DNA of 64,000 nucleotides, from positions 6,850,001-6,914,000 of the forward strand of contig NC_135264.1 in the NCBI RefSeq assembly GCF_964204865.1. Reading direction: 5' to 3'. The notes beneath the pieces were generated by a model, which had not been told where the DNA came from, searched no databases, and saw only the letters and a program-made list of their open reading frames with translations. Positions 1 to 13,994 of the stretch are shown one piece after another (position 1 is the stretch's first letter; each line of letters begins with the position of its first letter). A program made the position numbers and the translations under genes. Source of the stretch: Styela clava. Lineage: Eukaryota; Chordata; Ascidiacea; Stolidobranchia; Styelidae.

Positions 1-360
1 ATTGTTCAGTGTTGTATTTTGATTCATCTATTCATCGTTTTAAAACAAACTCAAGACATCAAACTATAATTGCATAAACAAGTAACTGATATATAAAAAA
101 CGTCGAATTTATTATTATTAGTATCAAGCCTTATGAGATTCAATGTTATCAAAGTAAACAAATAAATGTGTACGTATAACTCGCAGATTGCAAATTGTAC
201 AGATTCGTGATTCTTCGAAGAATAGAAACTCCTTCATCGGTACATTTTTAAGTTCACTATATATCATTGAATTTGAATTCATAAATTGAACTTTCCATAT
301 GAATCATTTGAATCTTTTTTTTCACTTGCAAATAAATGACAAATCATACTGCATTCAACT
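1..360 (+). other. 3' flank of a lipocalin-like gene lying off the left edge
   Basis: These bases closely match, in the opposite orientation, the sequence downstream of the intact lipocalin-like gene (about 25,380 back to 25,010). The match runs through several blocks, including the stretch around 170-200, and ends near an AATAAA at 331-336 that corresponds to the one at 25,036-25,031. No coding exon is visible. I infer the 3' UTR and flank of a plus-strand paralogue whose coding part is to the left of the window. Confidence 0.6.
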
Positions 361-2084
361 ATTTGGCTCTTGATTGTTCCAATTCTTTGTGATTATTCGC
401 TGTTCAATATAAGATATACAGGTTTTAAATCTACTTCATGATAGCCAATAGTCTTAACTTAACAAGCATCAATGCCAATTTATAATCTATATCATCGATA
501 TCTACCCCTCTAAAACAGACATGGCTGTGTTCAACTACATCGTAAAACCAAAGCCGAAATTGCGTCTACGCAGAATCTCACCGGGCCCTGGCCTGTCTCC
601 ATGAAGTCCCATTTTATATTAGCATGAGGGACCTTCTAATTTCCAATAAAATATTCAGCACGCTATTCAAAAACAGATAGAAATACAACTACCATCTTTA
701 ATTGCCAAGTGTCTCCCAGATAACCTTAATCCGAAAAATCTCACATCAGTTTACCTTTGAGCGCGGGGCTTGAAAAATGCATGGCAGACCAAATGCAATC
801 CTCAAAGAAAAAATAAAAGTAGGAAAAGAATTTCAATTAAGGAATCCCAGAATTTCCTATCGGATATGTACGATAATTTATCCGCAGGGCAAAAATCGAT
901 GAACGAAAAAATCACAAACTATGTTGAATGAACAAGAATGTAATGCTCAAATATATGATGGATACGAAAGCCAAAACTAAATATTTTACCGACACTGCCC
1001 AAAATCATATTCTGACCGAAGTTGGATGTATGAAAGAGCAAGTCATTTATACATTTACATTTCGATGGGTATATTGACGATAAGAATCGATTGGGCAAGT
1101 TTCACATTCACTTTTTGTTTTAACTTAGTGGTTCCCAACCTCCCAGCTGGTTCCCCCGCTAATCGTGATAACTACGTTATTTACTCAATCTCTAATGCAG
1201 TGGTTCCCAACCTCGGTGCCGCGACCCACAAAGGGGTTGCGAAGCACTATTCGGTTGGTCGCAGAACAAAATAATTTAATGTACGACTTGTTGCTATAAA
1301 ATATATCATATAAATATATATATACTTACGATAGAGATCAAATTTTCAAAGTGTAAAATAATGTTGAAATAACAAAAAATAATAAATATTTAACCATTGA
1401 AAATGACGTAGTTAAAAAAAAACGATTGTTTTCACAACAACAAGAAGTAACTACAAAGAAGAATACAACAACAATGACAAATATCATTAATAAGAAAAAG
1501 AGAATATCGGTCGGAGACCGAAGACTTATCGATCGAAACTGCGGTGTCGATTCATGACTCTATAGTGACACCGCGTGTCCCATCACTATATAATTAATAA
1601 CTCGCTAATTATACGACATAACGGATAGCGTTTTAAAAATATTTCATATATTATTGTATTACTATTTGTTAATCTCAGTCACCGCATCGAATCAGGCCAG
1701 GCTATATTTGATCGATCGTTCTGTTGCTTATTTGTTCGTTATCGTGCTGTGAGCTTTTGTGGGGCATCATAACAGCATATAATCGAGAAACATTGATAAT
1801 TCGAGCGATAAAACGCTTAGGTAGACTAACTTTTTTCTGTGATGCAGCTGCGATCAAACGACTCGTTATTATCATATCTTCCTGATGTTGTGAAAAGCCC
1901 ATTTTATTTATGTTGTGTAGCATACGGTATGCACTTCAAAATAACACTTTATCAGACTTGCTTGTATTATTGGTTAGTGCGCAACGCTAGCTTTTCTCCC
2001 AAGCAAGACCATAACAACCATTCCTCATGGTTTACACACAGCATTGCAAAACGTCTAAAATTGCGCAAATGCGCCAAGCTCATC
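361..2084. other. Gene-free stretch with transposon fragments
   Basis: No exon with plausible splice sites and no recognisable domain is seen. It holds hAT-like end fragments (next entry), AT-rich simple sequence near 1,300-1,330, and otherwise featureless sequence. The short open frames here carry no family signature. Confidence 0.5.
1060..1280 (+). repeat. hAT-like terminal fragments
   Basis: Two stretches start with the CAGTGGTTCCCAACC-type terminus typical of non-autonomous hAT elements (about 1,125 and 1,199). Bases 1,065-1,150 recur inverted at about 24,670-24,770. Matching right ends were not found, so these are fragments rather than delimited elements. Confidence 0.45.
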
Positions 2085-2860
2085 AGTGGTCGGGAATCTA
2101 TCTGATCAATCTTTTTTAGAAAACTCAAGAAAGTAAACTTAACAACCCATGGAACAGTGTCAAATTAAAACTATCACAAATCTTTGTAAAATTAAAACTA
2201 AATCGATTTTAATATAATTAAAACTTGTGTAAAATGTTTTTACAAAGGTATTTCAACGTCAAATGAATGGCTTTGAAGACTTTTATCGTGGATGGAATGG
2301 ATTTGGAAATACGATTGGAGAATTTTGGCTTGGTGAGTTTTTTATTCATTTGAATGGCATGAACCTCATCATGCTGCAACATGTTCCTTAAAATGTTGTC
2401 AATTGAAAAATGCTATATTTTATCCCCATATTTTAAATACCCATATTACTTATTGTCATGCAACCATCAATGGAAATACTCTTGTTGATAATAGTAAAAA
2501 AAAACATAAAACTTCATCAAACCAGAAACCGGATGACGATGTTCTATAGAATCTATACAATCTGGTAAAAATGAAAATTAACTCTCCGCAACTGCTAGAC
2601 GCAAAGACATCAGTCGATTACGTGAAGAGCACCATATATAGCTATGTGGACAACAATTTTAGAAGCCCGTACTTATGTTACTGATATACATTATGAAGCC
2701 AGTACTTTCATTTTTAGATTTAGAAAATATCTATCAGAACTTGAAAAAAAAAAAGACATATGAATTCAGAGTAGACATGGAAGACTGGGAAGGAAACAAA
2801 GCTCATGCAAAATATGGGTATGCATGGTCATTACAGTGGGGATGCTGGAGACTCCTTAGT
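2085..2860 (+). pseudogene. Ficolin-like relic A (exons 4, 5 and part of 6)
   Basis: The tail of the intron before exon 4 starts near 2,085. Exon 4 homologue is 2,248-2,332 with an in-frame 12-bp deletion that removes four residues (DYVN in the intact genes). Exon 5 homologue is 2,718-2,817, with an A-run adding one codon. Intron 5 and the start of exon 6 are gone: an exon-6 scrap follows directly at about 2,826-2,859 before unrelated sequence. Exons 1-3 are absent upstream. Flanking intron sequence resembles gene F most. The remaining frame ends soon after, so this is a non-functional fragment. Confidence 0.85.
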
Positions 2861-2884
2861 CGTCCATTAAAGAGCATTTATTTG

Positions 2885-3960
2885 CTAGGTTTAACTATCC
2901 TAATATTTCTGCAAATCATATAATTAAATTAAATTAACATAAACTTCCGCCAGCAGATAATTTAGTAGAAACCCGAGCTCGTACGACTCAAATATCGTTC
3001 TACTATTGTAAAAGTATAGCAAGGTGCTAGCAAAAACATGTATGTAGCGCTGGATTAACCATAAAACAATATAAGCACGTTCTTACGTTTTCTCTTCAAC
3101 TATTGGACTGTATATACAATTTCCTACCTAGCGAAATTCCTTTAAAATATCACAATCTGACCCATAAAAACTCAAATTCAACTTTCTAATAAAGCCAAAG
3201 TTAATTTCAACAGGATGCAATTAACTTCCAATTAACTACCCATCTAACCCATGTCAAAGAAACTTCAGATTTTGCTGTACTTGTTAGCATTGCACATCTT
3301 GTTTACAGTTATTATTGCTCATTTAGTCAGTACTAACTTTTGCAACGTGAAAGCGTAAGTACGTCTGAAAATATGAAAGAACACATATATTGAAAAACGC
3401 CATTACGGCCTTACCACATACCTTCAAATGACGGTGTCAGTGAAAAACGAATGAAACGTGTAAAAACTTGAATATAACATCACTCTAATAGTTGGGACCG
3501 AGATCGTGTAAGTAAAATAGTAAACAGGCTCATAAATAACCTTCCAGGATAGAGCAAGATGAAAAATTCAAATATTTTCTGGTTTGATATTAAATAAAAA
3601 AGCAAATCAGAGTTATGAAAATGATTGGATGGTGCGGTTTCACTGTCTAATCTAGATATATGATATTTTGACAATAAGAAGAGTGTGGGAGTATTCGTAA
3701 GATTTCAAGGCTGAGCAAATTTCGAAAGCGTAGCGAGAATTGGGAAGTCTTCCGGCGCTGTGTAAAGTGCCGGAGACAAATTGAAGAAATCAATAAATGT
3801 TTCGGCGCATTCTCCAAACTTTTGTCAATTTCATATAACGACTTGCTGACGCATCGTTTATCAATTATCGCAATTAAACTATAACGAAGCTCATTAAAAT
3901 CGGGTATAATTTTTGTTAAGTAATCTAATTTTCAATTCATCTCAGCGTCGTCAAAGAATG
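2885..3960 (-). repeat. Inverted copy of the inter-ficolin spacer
   Basis: Bases 2,890-2,990 are the reverse complement of about 39,530-39,640. Bases about 3,230-3,850 are the reverse complement of spacer sequence at 45,300-45,740 and 52,350-52,800, downstream of genes G and H. No gene is seen in the block. It shows that a spacer unit was duplicated and inverted next to relic A. Confidence 0.65.
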
Positions 3961-4107
3961 ATAGTCTGTTATTTGTGTATCATGGTAAACTAACCGAAAC
4001 AAGTGATAAGCTTTGAATTGAATGAACAACAATGAAAACCTTATTTTAGACTGATGATTTATTATTACATTTATACGTAAAACCATACTAACACATATAC
4101 ATATACA

Positions 4108-4345
4108 TTTTCCGTTAGCAGTTAAATTAAAAGTAACATGAGCCAGTACAATAATTTTTTAAGTTTAGAAAAAATCTATCAGATCATGAAAGGTAAGACG
4201 TATGAACTCAGAGTAGACATGGGAGACTTGGAAGGAAACAAAGCCTATGGGTTGGGTTTGACATCGAACCTCTAAGTTACTAAAGTCGCAGATCATGACA
4301 CTTCATCTGGCAACAGTGCTGAGACAAAAACTGTGAACAAACTCA
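4108..4345 (+). pseudogene. Ficolin-like relic B (scrambled)
   Basis: A splice-acceptor and leader like those in front of exon 1 of the intact genes (about 4,108-4,140, with ATG at 4,138) is joined straight to an exon-5 homologue (about 4,163-4,250) and then to pieces of exon 6 (about 4,277-4,336), ending with the same final codons and TGA as gene I. Everything between is deleted. The downstream sequence also follows gene I's 3' flank, so B descends from a gene I-like copy. Confidence 0.8.
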
Positions 4346-4379
4346 AATAGCACAACAGTTGATATAATTGAACTTTTGA

Positions 4380-5400
4380 AGATTGAACTTTTCATTTTCA
4401 TGATTTCTTTAATAATAATACATGCTTTACGACTTTAAATTTGAATACAGCCTGATTCCATTATCTAATTTGCCATCGGCACGAAAAGGGCCAAGAACGC
4501 TTTTCGTGTAGGTGTGGCGATTGAGTATTGCTATATATACAATATAACTACATTCCTGAAGAAAACTTGGACCTTCCCTTAATTTGGTATATCCGACAAA
4601 AGCACGAAAAAAAGAGCAAAAAAATAATTGAGAAATAACTGAAACTTAATATTAGTACGTTAACACGAGTAGATCTCATGAATCACACAAAGTTATACAA
4701 ACCGCGATTTTAATTTTTATGACATCATCACACAAAATTCTATTTTGAAAACCGAATCCCATAGAACTGCAGAAATTTGCGAAATAGGTAAAAAGAGACA
4801 ATCTTGTGGCGACAAAAGCAGTGTTTTTTATCGATGAATTTTTACAGCAATTGTTCCAAAAGTAACATAAATAAAAGCAAAACGACTTTCAGGACCCCAT
4901 CGTATGAAAAAAACTTATCGTAAACGACACAGTTCGATGATTGGGCATATATATTGACTTTGGGAGAAAGAGGTCAGCAGCGACATAAGTAAATAACTTG
5001 CATGGCTGTATGAGTATATTGAGTTGTCTATGTTAGCATTTTACATTGTCTGTTCGTGTACATTACTTGGATAGCCGTATATGTATATTGCTTTGATTGT
5101 GTATTCATATGCTATTGGCAATTCTATGTAAATAACTTAATTGTGTGTTTATCAAATTAACTATATACAAACGACATTGTCTGTGTATGTACGTTAAATA
5201 CACAGACAATGTCTATATCTAATTGGATGCATATGCATATGACATTCGCTCTGTATGTACATCTCCCAAATTGCTGCATATGTATATCAGGTTGTCTGTT
5301 TATGGATATTTCATTGGCCGTGTAAGCATATTTGATTGGCGCTGTATTTATATGAGTTGGCTGTATGTTCACATTTTGGCTGTATAGGTATATCGCGTGT
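4380..5400 (+). repeat. Copy of the flank found downstream of gene I
   Basis: From about 4,560 to 4,980 the sequence follows 58,430-58,820 block by block. From about 4,980 to 5,400 it is a degenerate array rich in tatatg, tgtgtatg and gttgtctg words that also occurs at 59,040-59,400 and 12,005-12,300. No gene is seen. Confidence 0.6.
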
Positions 5401-5554
5401 CTAAACTCACCCGCTCGAATGCACGTCAGCCCGTTAGTGTATTTATTATTAGCTAATTTCTATACATTGATTGCAACGCAACAATTTATTACACGAGCAT
5501 GTGATAGATTTTTATTGCCCAAAAATGAAGGTAAAGTTCATGTTGATATTATTA

Positions 5555-5935
5555 ATGGCTAGTTCATCATACACGTTTCGTTTCCATTCCAATATGATTG
5601 GTCTCGCAATGTTTGCAGCAGTTCACGCAAAGTATTGGACGATGACGTGATCGCGGGCATCGTGCGCCTTGTAGGAGAAATCTGATATTTAACGACGGTA
5701 ATAAATTTGAATACATATATATGCTCTGCAAACATTGAAGTCTTGAAAAATTATTTGCGTCTGGCCGATAATCTTTCTTTGTATATTGCATAAAGACCAT
5801 GTCACATTACTTTGGTGTCACAACAAGCTACGTTTCCTAAATTGCTGTGGAATATGGTATAAGAAATGAAGGATATCAACTAGGCCATGTCGAATTGGAA
5901 TGTCACATTTTCAATCCATCAAACGTAGGAGGACT
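5555..5935 (+). repeat. Spacer block shared by four ficolin loci
   Basis: A block containing a TCTCGCAATGTTTGCAG motif, an AT dinucleotide tract and a GGCCGATAATCTTT motif recurs at about 12,400-12,800, 44,580-45,170 and 51,640-52,200. It appears to be 3' flank carried along when ficolin-like loci were duplicated. Open frames in it are not conserved between copies. Confidence 0.6.
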
Positions 5936-6194
5936 GTAAGCAGTTTTAAGAGAAAAACTCCAATACTTTTCTATATACTGACAGGCAACTTATAAATTGC
6001 GTTACAGAACTATTTGACATCTCTGATTGGTGTCGGTACCGAAACCAATAATACAAATAGGCATCGGCAAAGGCAATCGGAATATGCAATACATCGACGG
6101 AGTCTGCTAAATAACTATATATATATTTCCAGACATTATTGATTGATTGAAGTCTGCCAAAATGTATCGAGAAATCTTTCCACAAAAAAGAAAA

Positions 6195-6578
6195 TGACTT
6201 TTTCTCATTGGGGACTTTCAAGATATTTATTATAAATCACGATTAGTTTTGAATTGGTCGTATTAATGCAGATTTTATTCGCCGTAATACACTGACTTTG
6301 CAACAAAATTGAGGACATTCAAAACCTGTTTTGGCTGTCTCCTTATTGGTGGGAACTGCATTTTCACTTCTTTGTTGAAAAACAGATGACTTTTTCTCAT
6401 TGGGGACTTTCAAGATATTTATTATAAATCACGATTAGTTTTGAATTGGTCGTATTAATGCAGATTTTATTCGCCGTAATACATTGTCTTTGCAACAAAA
6501 TTGAGGACATTCAAAACCTGTTTTGGCTGTCTCCTTATTGGTGGGAACTGCATTTTCACTTCTTTGTTGAAAAACAGA
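6195..6578. repeat. 192-bp direct tandem duplication
   Basis: Bases 6,195-6,386 and 6,387-6,578 are nearly identical; I count two differences, near the phrase for 'cactgact' versus 'cattgtct'. The second copy runs straight into the lipocalin exon-1 relic, and the shared end of the unit includes the start of that relic. Confidence 0.9.
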
Positions 6579-6606
6579 AGAATATCAAGCGATTGACTGG
6601 GACAGG
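6514..6606 (+). pseudogene. Lipocalin-like exon 1 relic
   Basis: In one frame this encodes a hydrophobic leader followed by a segment matching exon 1 of the intact lipocalin-like gene (KTEEYQAIDWDR here, KTDEYQAIDWDR there), ending at the same AGG|GTAAGA splice donor. A TGA stands where the intact gene has a serine codon just after the cysteine, and no in-frame ATG precedes it. No later lipocalin exons are seen before gene C starts. It is an orphan first exon. Confidence 0.7.
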
Positions 6607-6975
6607 GTAAGATTGTTACCAATTTTATAAAGAAAGTGCTGCATTACCAGACAGATATAGGGCCAAAAAAGTTATATATATATATTCATATTGCGAGTAT
6701 TCAAGTGCTTGGCAAACCATTCACAAAAAAGACGGAAGACATGCACTCTGAACAGTAATAAAAAAACAACACTACGTTCAGAGTACTGATATTTGGGTTT
6801 AGAAAAACATAATCAGTTGCAGAGAGAATATAAAAAGCAAAAAAATTAACTGTAATATTCCAAGTAAACATGGACGACAAATTTGACAAGTGTTGATTCA
6901 TCTATGTCTTTGATAAAAATATGCTTCGAATTAGTGAACATATACTTTTCCGTTAACAGATAAATAAGAAGTAAC

Positions 6976-8914
<1,939 letters not shown>

Positions 8915-9091
8915 CCGATTTATATAAAACGTTTACATACAATATCCATTGGTCAGCATCTGTAAAATATATACTTTACAACAATTATAATATTAACTTA
9001 CACGAATCCAGATTTTTTTTATAAGGATTATAAATTAACCATGTGATTTAAATAATAGACAAAGATTTCCTTGAAATACCTAATCTTGTTT

Positions 9092-9097
9092 AATAAA
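9092..9097 (+). promoter_or_regulatory. Candidate poly(A) signal of gene C
   Basis: AATAAA lies 178 bases after the gene C stop. From the stop to about 9,000 the flank resembles that of genes G and H. Placement is by motif and distance only. Confidence 0.5.
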
Positions 9098-9736
9098 GAT
9101 ATTCAGTTCAATGGCGTCTTTATGTTTCCTCTTATCGGTGGTCTGATAAATATTCCAATGATATCAAAGAGCATATCTTATTAGGAAAAGCAACGCCGTT
9201 TACATTAAAATGGTATCGTTCGCTCGATAGCTAGAAACAAGGATCTTATCGACGATACTTCATTGATAAACTATTGCAGAGATCACTTTCGTTAAGAGTT
9301 TTTAAATGAATCAACATAATGTAAAGCAAAAATTTCACATTTTACGGCGTCGAAATTTCCAAATCACTTTACGTTAGCGCATTTTCCTAACGGGACCTTT
9401 GACTGGGAAAAGTATATCCTATCGATGTCTTCGTGACCCAAGACGTACGTACCTAAGTCGACAGACTTGTGAGATAGAGAGAGTTGGCAAAACCGAATTA
9501 AAGATTGCAACAACATTGCCCTGGAGAATACCCATTCTTTATAGAGCTTTCCTGACTGCTCCTTTGATTTGGCCTGCGATCGTAAATCCTAGTATCATCC
9601 GACTCTCTATGAAAAAAGTTTGGTGACCCCTTGCAATGTCTTGGGGATTTTTAGGTCATCACTATTGTCTTTTGTTTATAAGTTTAATTCTTACTTACAC
9701 ACTTCATCAATTTATTCAGACACTGTATTGGAACGG
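9098..9736. other. Gene-free stretch
   Basis: No recognisable coding exon. A 75-codon open frame at 9,399-9,626 has no visible motif. The area near 9,620 (GGTGACCCCTTG) resembles a hAT-type end but no partner was found. Confidence 0.4.
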
Positions 9737-9744
9737 TTCATGAC

Positions 9745-10484
9745 TAGGGATGTAAGTTTCGAATATTTTATTTTCGAATCGAATTGTTCCGATTCGAATA
9801 TTTCCGAATCTGATTCTATTTAGTATAACATCATATTTTCGTTAACTTTCCTTAAATTTGGAAGAACTATAGCATAAAGTGTGTTAAGATATCAATAATG
9901 AACTTGAAGAATGAATATTGTTAGTAGAAAAACACATTGAATGATTGCATCAACTATCTAATATATTAGAGAAGTTTTGTGTAGTTTGTATAGTGATCGT
10001 TTCTTCTAAAATTAACTTTCAATATTTACCCAAATGATAAACGCAAGTGAAACATGCGTTAGTATCGTTTGCGCCGTATTTTCAGGGGAAAGCAAATGAT
10101 ACCGAGGGAAGAAATCGCAGACCTATGTTTTAAATGAGGAATAATGTTATTATTATAATGACATTACATAGATAATTAGTAGGAACGTTTATATAATGTT
10201 AGATTTGTAAAACTTCTTAACATTTTAAATAGTCTAAAAAACATGGTTTCCTCTAAAGCTGCGACCCATGTAAAATACTCATAGTGTTCCGACTCGGGAA
10301 CGCTGCAAACATTGGGGTAATAAACGCTTTTGGTCGATGTTGAGACCCGCCCCTGCATTGTGCAATCGCCGCGCGTTATATAAACTATAATTTTTTTTAA
10401 AGTAGAATCAAGCCGTTTCTTCTTAAATTGCTTCGAATCAAACTCAATTCGAATCGCTTCGAAATTCTGAAACTCACATCCCTA
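9745..10484. mobile_element. Non-autonomous hAT element, 740 bp
   Basis: It begins TAGGGATGTAAGTTTC and ends with the inverted GAAACTCACATCCCTA (one mismatch), flanked by a perfect 8-bp target duplication TTCATGAC (9,737-9,744 and 10,485-10,492). Sub-terminal sequence is rich in TTCGAAT words on both sides. No transposase frame is seen. An 8-bp duplication and this terminus fit the hAT superfamily. Confidence 0.9.
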
Positions 10485-10539
10485 TTCATGACATCTATTT
10501 AATACTGTCATTTTTTAAACATAATTTGAAGTAACACCA

Positions 10540-11362
10540 GACCATTGTGTTGGTTGTGGGACAGTTTCTTGGGCTTTCCAGGTTTCAGTGAGTGCAGGAG
10601 TGAGTTAAACGACGGTTATACACGGCGGAACATACGACTGCAAGTCTGCGACAAAAGATCTTTGAGATTCAATTTTACTTGAGTTGTTTGAGCTTGCTTT
10701 CAAATTATTAACAGAACGCGAAAACTTCTTTTGTTTTAGTTTCTTACAAATCTTCGCAAAATGACCATAATTATTTCAATCGAAACATTCTCGGCGTTAC
10801 CTGGACACTGTCCTTTATGTGGAAACGAGCCGCAACAATAAAAACTAATTTTCAAGTCATTGTTTTTCTTGCGTGTTTTGTTTCGGTCACTGATTTGATC
10901 CGATATGCGTTCTCTCTTCTTCAGTGTTTCCTTCCATCAGAGACAAGTGAGATTTTGCCAGTTCCACTGTTTCACCAGTGTCGAGTAGTGATTTAAATAC
11001 ATCTTTTTGCTCAAACATTTTTTTCTTAATTCAGAAGATTTGCATCCCTGGATTATTTGACTTTTGATTGCCCCTTCTACCTTTCCAGGATCGAACTCAC
11101 AGTTTATTGCCATTTTCTTAAATTTTGTACAAAATTGATCGAGTCATTCACATTCATATTGCTTTGTGTTGCGAAACAGATAAATTTCGTACTCACTATT
11201 GGCTTTGGAGACAAAATATTCGGTCAATTTTCTTCTGGTTTCAGCAAATGAATCATTTTCTCCCTTCAGGGTTTCATAAATGTCGTAACATTGCTAACCC
11301 ATGTAGTGCAACATTAGAGATTTCTCCCTTAGCTTGTCTTCGTCAGAATCGTTGATATTCAT
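10540..11362 (-). pseudogene. Ty3/gypsy-type gag relic
   Basis: Read on the minus strand from an ATG at 11,362, conceptual translation gives retrotransposon gag-like segments spread over shifted frames, including FCTKFKKMAINCEFDPGK and SQIIQGCKSSELRKK. Near 10,830-10,740 there are zinc-knuckle remnants (PHKGQCPG, then NNYGHFAKICKK). A stop replaces the second cysteine of the last knuckle. Several other stops and frame breaks make it dead. The hAT at 9,745-10,484 lies immediately downstream. LTRs were not recognised. Confidence 0.65.
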
Positions 11363-11624
11363 TGCGAGTGCCACATGACACACGATTATAGCAGATAAAA
11401 TAACAAAGCGACAAAATACAGTGCTTACTCAGCGACAGCCAGAGCTCGAAGGGAAGACCGTGCAAACCGCAGCATAATTTACATATGCAGTGATGGTGGT
11501 TGGAGTCGAGAAGCATGGTCTGACATTGAGCTAATTAAGGCTCAGACTCAGCATATGCAATAACTAAACAAGAAATCCAAATGAAATATAAAACAATAAA
11601 AAATAGGACAACTCCAATCCCGCC

Positions 11625-12003
11625 ACAGCAGCAAGTTGTTTATGGAAAAAATATATGCGGAACAGTTGCAAAATTATATTTAGATCGGTATTACCCGAAT
11701 AGTTGTCGAGGAACTCATTTCTCTTTCTTGGAATGAAATCGGAGGAATTTTTGAAATCTATCCTACCCAGGTTTCTGAAACGATTGAAGTTTACTGTGAT
11801 CTCATGACAGATGGAGGAGAATGGATTGTGAGTTGAATCGATTCACTTAATTAAATTAGAATTTGTTAAAAAAATATCTAAAATATTCATGTTTAATAAA
11901 AACAAAACAAACTAGACTTGAAAGTGTAATGTTTTTACACGTCGAATGGATGGCTCTAAAGACTTTTATCGTGGATGGAATGATTATGTAAATGGATTTG
12001 GAG
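11625..12003 (+). pseudogene. Ficolin-like relic E (exons 3 and 4)
   Basis: Exon 3 homologue spans 11,684-11,827 with intact AG and GT borders, but an 8-bp deletion (ttacacaa of the intact copies) breaks the frame after the SCRG motif. The following intron is present but shortened. Exon 4 lacks its acceptor and first codons and is cut at about 12,003 by the low-complexity array that follows. No exons 1, 2, 5 or 6 are attached. Confidence 0.85.
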
Positions 12004-12004
12004 T

Positions 12005-12310
12005 ATGAGTGGCTGTAACATACATACGACATTGTCAGTGTATGTGGATTACTTGAATGGGCGTCTCTGTATATCTAATTTGCTGCATATGCATATGACA
12101 TTGGTAGTGTATTTATATCACACAAATTGCTGCATATGTATATTAGGTTGTCTGTTTTTGGTTATTACATTAGCTGTATATATGTACACTTAGTTGGCGC
12201 TGTATTTATATAGGTTGGCGGTGTATTCATATTTTTAGCTGTATAGGTATATCACGTTTTCAACCTCAATTGCTCCAATGAACGTCAACCCGTTAGTGTA
12301 TTTATTATTA
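12005..12310 (+). repeat. Degenerate AT/GT-rich array
   Basis: Loose repeats of tgcatatg, tgtatat, ggttgtctgt and ttggcgctgtat-type words. The same array occurs at 5,000-5,400 and 59,040-59,400, each time next to ficolin-derived sequence. It truncates exon 4 of relic E. Confidence 0.6.
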
Positions 12311-12399
12311 GCTAATTTCTATACATATATCTGTAACGCAACATTTTATTACAAAAAGCATGTGATATATTTTCATTGCCCAAAAGTTTAGCTGGAGTC

Positions 12400-12800
12400 T
12401 TTATCAAAAGTTAGTTCGTCGCACATCGTTTTGTCTCTCTTCCAATACGATCGATCTCGCAATGTTTGCAGCAGTTGAAACAAAGTAATGGACTATGACG
12501 TGGAATCTGGAATGGAATCTGATATTCAACGACTGCAATAAAAAATTTGTATATATATATATATATATATGCTCTGCAAACGATAAAGCGAAGTTTCTCA
12601 AAATTATTCGCGTCTGGCAGATACCCTTTCCCTGTATATTGCATTATGGTCACGTCTTTGGTGTCACAACAAGCTACGTTAAAGGACTATTTGTCATCCC
12701 TGATTAGTAAAGGTAAAGTTACAGAACGGGTACTCAACCAATAATACAAATACTGTATATATATATTGCATACATCGATATAAGCGTGGAACCTTACTAC
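12400..12800 (+). repeat. Spacer block, second copy
   Basis: Homologous to 5,555-5,935, 44,580-45,170 and 51,640-52,200. It includes a long TA run near 12,550-12,571. Overlapping open frames on both strands are by-products of this AT-rich sequence. Confidence 0.55.
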
Positions 12801-13994
12801 AAATCTATTACGGTTATCACTTGTTTCGTTTCTTTTTTATTGATTTTTCTCAACGCTCGCAGGGTTCAAGTTTAATCAGCTATATTCTCCTGTCTATTAA
12901 CCAGAAATGTTCCATTCAAGTATTGCATACTTTCCTTTTAAAAATTTGTGAAATCAGTGCAAGCAATCGTGACGGGACATTATATGCTCTTTTTATTTAC
13001 CTATACAGTATTACTTTAGGGACGTGTACAAGAGTGTTGTAAGCCAGAGTCATAATATATAGGGATAATTTTTCCACTAGAGTAGATTTTGGATATTCTA
13101 GTTCGACCCCGAACACTCATGTCCATGTGGCCCTGTATACCATTAAGCCATCTCATTCTGTATTACTGATATTAGGGTTGGTCGTGTTTTTGTTGACCTG
13201 TATTTTATCTAATCAATCCATTTCTGCTGGATATTAAAGTTTACTCTTGTGAGCGAAGAATCGAACATATATTGTGCGGTTTTGTAGCACACCAAATCTA
13301 AGAGGGTTTTACTTACTTGGCATTATTGCGTACTTGTGACACTGCATGGCCGCACAATATTTGGTTCCACTGTTGTTGCAATATTCATGGCTAGATTGCA
13401 CATAATTTTGAAAATTTTGTCCGCCTATGTTTCTAGTGTGTACTTACTTTAATTATCTTTATTATAAAATAGGGAACTTCGTGAATATTAATCGAAAGGA
13501 TTTTGTCCATTGTCTCTTTATACAAGCGCCGTTCTAACGCTACGTCTGTCTCGACCTATTTTCTTTACTTTCATTTCATATTTGTTTATATTAGTATATC
13601 TTATATTTTCGAGACTATCATCACGCTCAAATATGTTGTTTTTAGAATTGTAAGAACAAGCATTACACAGGTCTTCACACATTTATTACCATTTTTAATT
13701 TGGGCAACTTTTACATAAAGCATTTCACTTGATTGGCAGTATACTCCTTGTTCAGCTTCCATGAAAATGAATCCCGATATCTACATGACAGCGATAAAGT
13801 ATGAACAACATTCTTTGGGTGGCTATACTCTTTGTAAACAGACTATCGGATTTCCAAAAAACATTGACATTTTCTAAAATCATTTATATGACCACTGTGC
13901 CCAATATAGCTGCGTGAATCGTGAAGATATAACGTACGTATTTTACAAATGCTGAATAAAGAAATATTGTATGTGAACTCATAGTATAATTCGG
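12801..13994 (-). other. 3' flank of gene D
   Basis: From 13,990 back to about 13,030 this matches, in inverted orientation, the sequence after gene F (37,750-38,700), including a minus-strand AATAAA near 13,685 corresponding to 38,056-38,061. No other gene is seen. D and F thus share 3' flank although their 5' parts differ. Confidence 0.6.
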
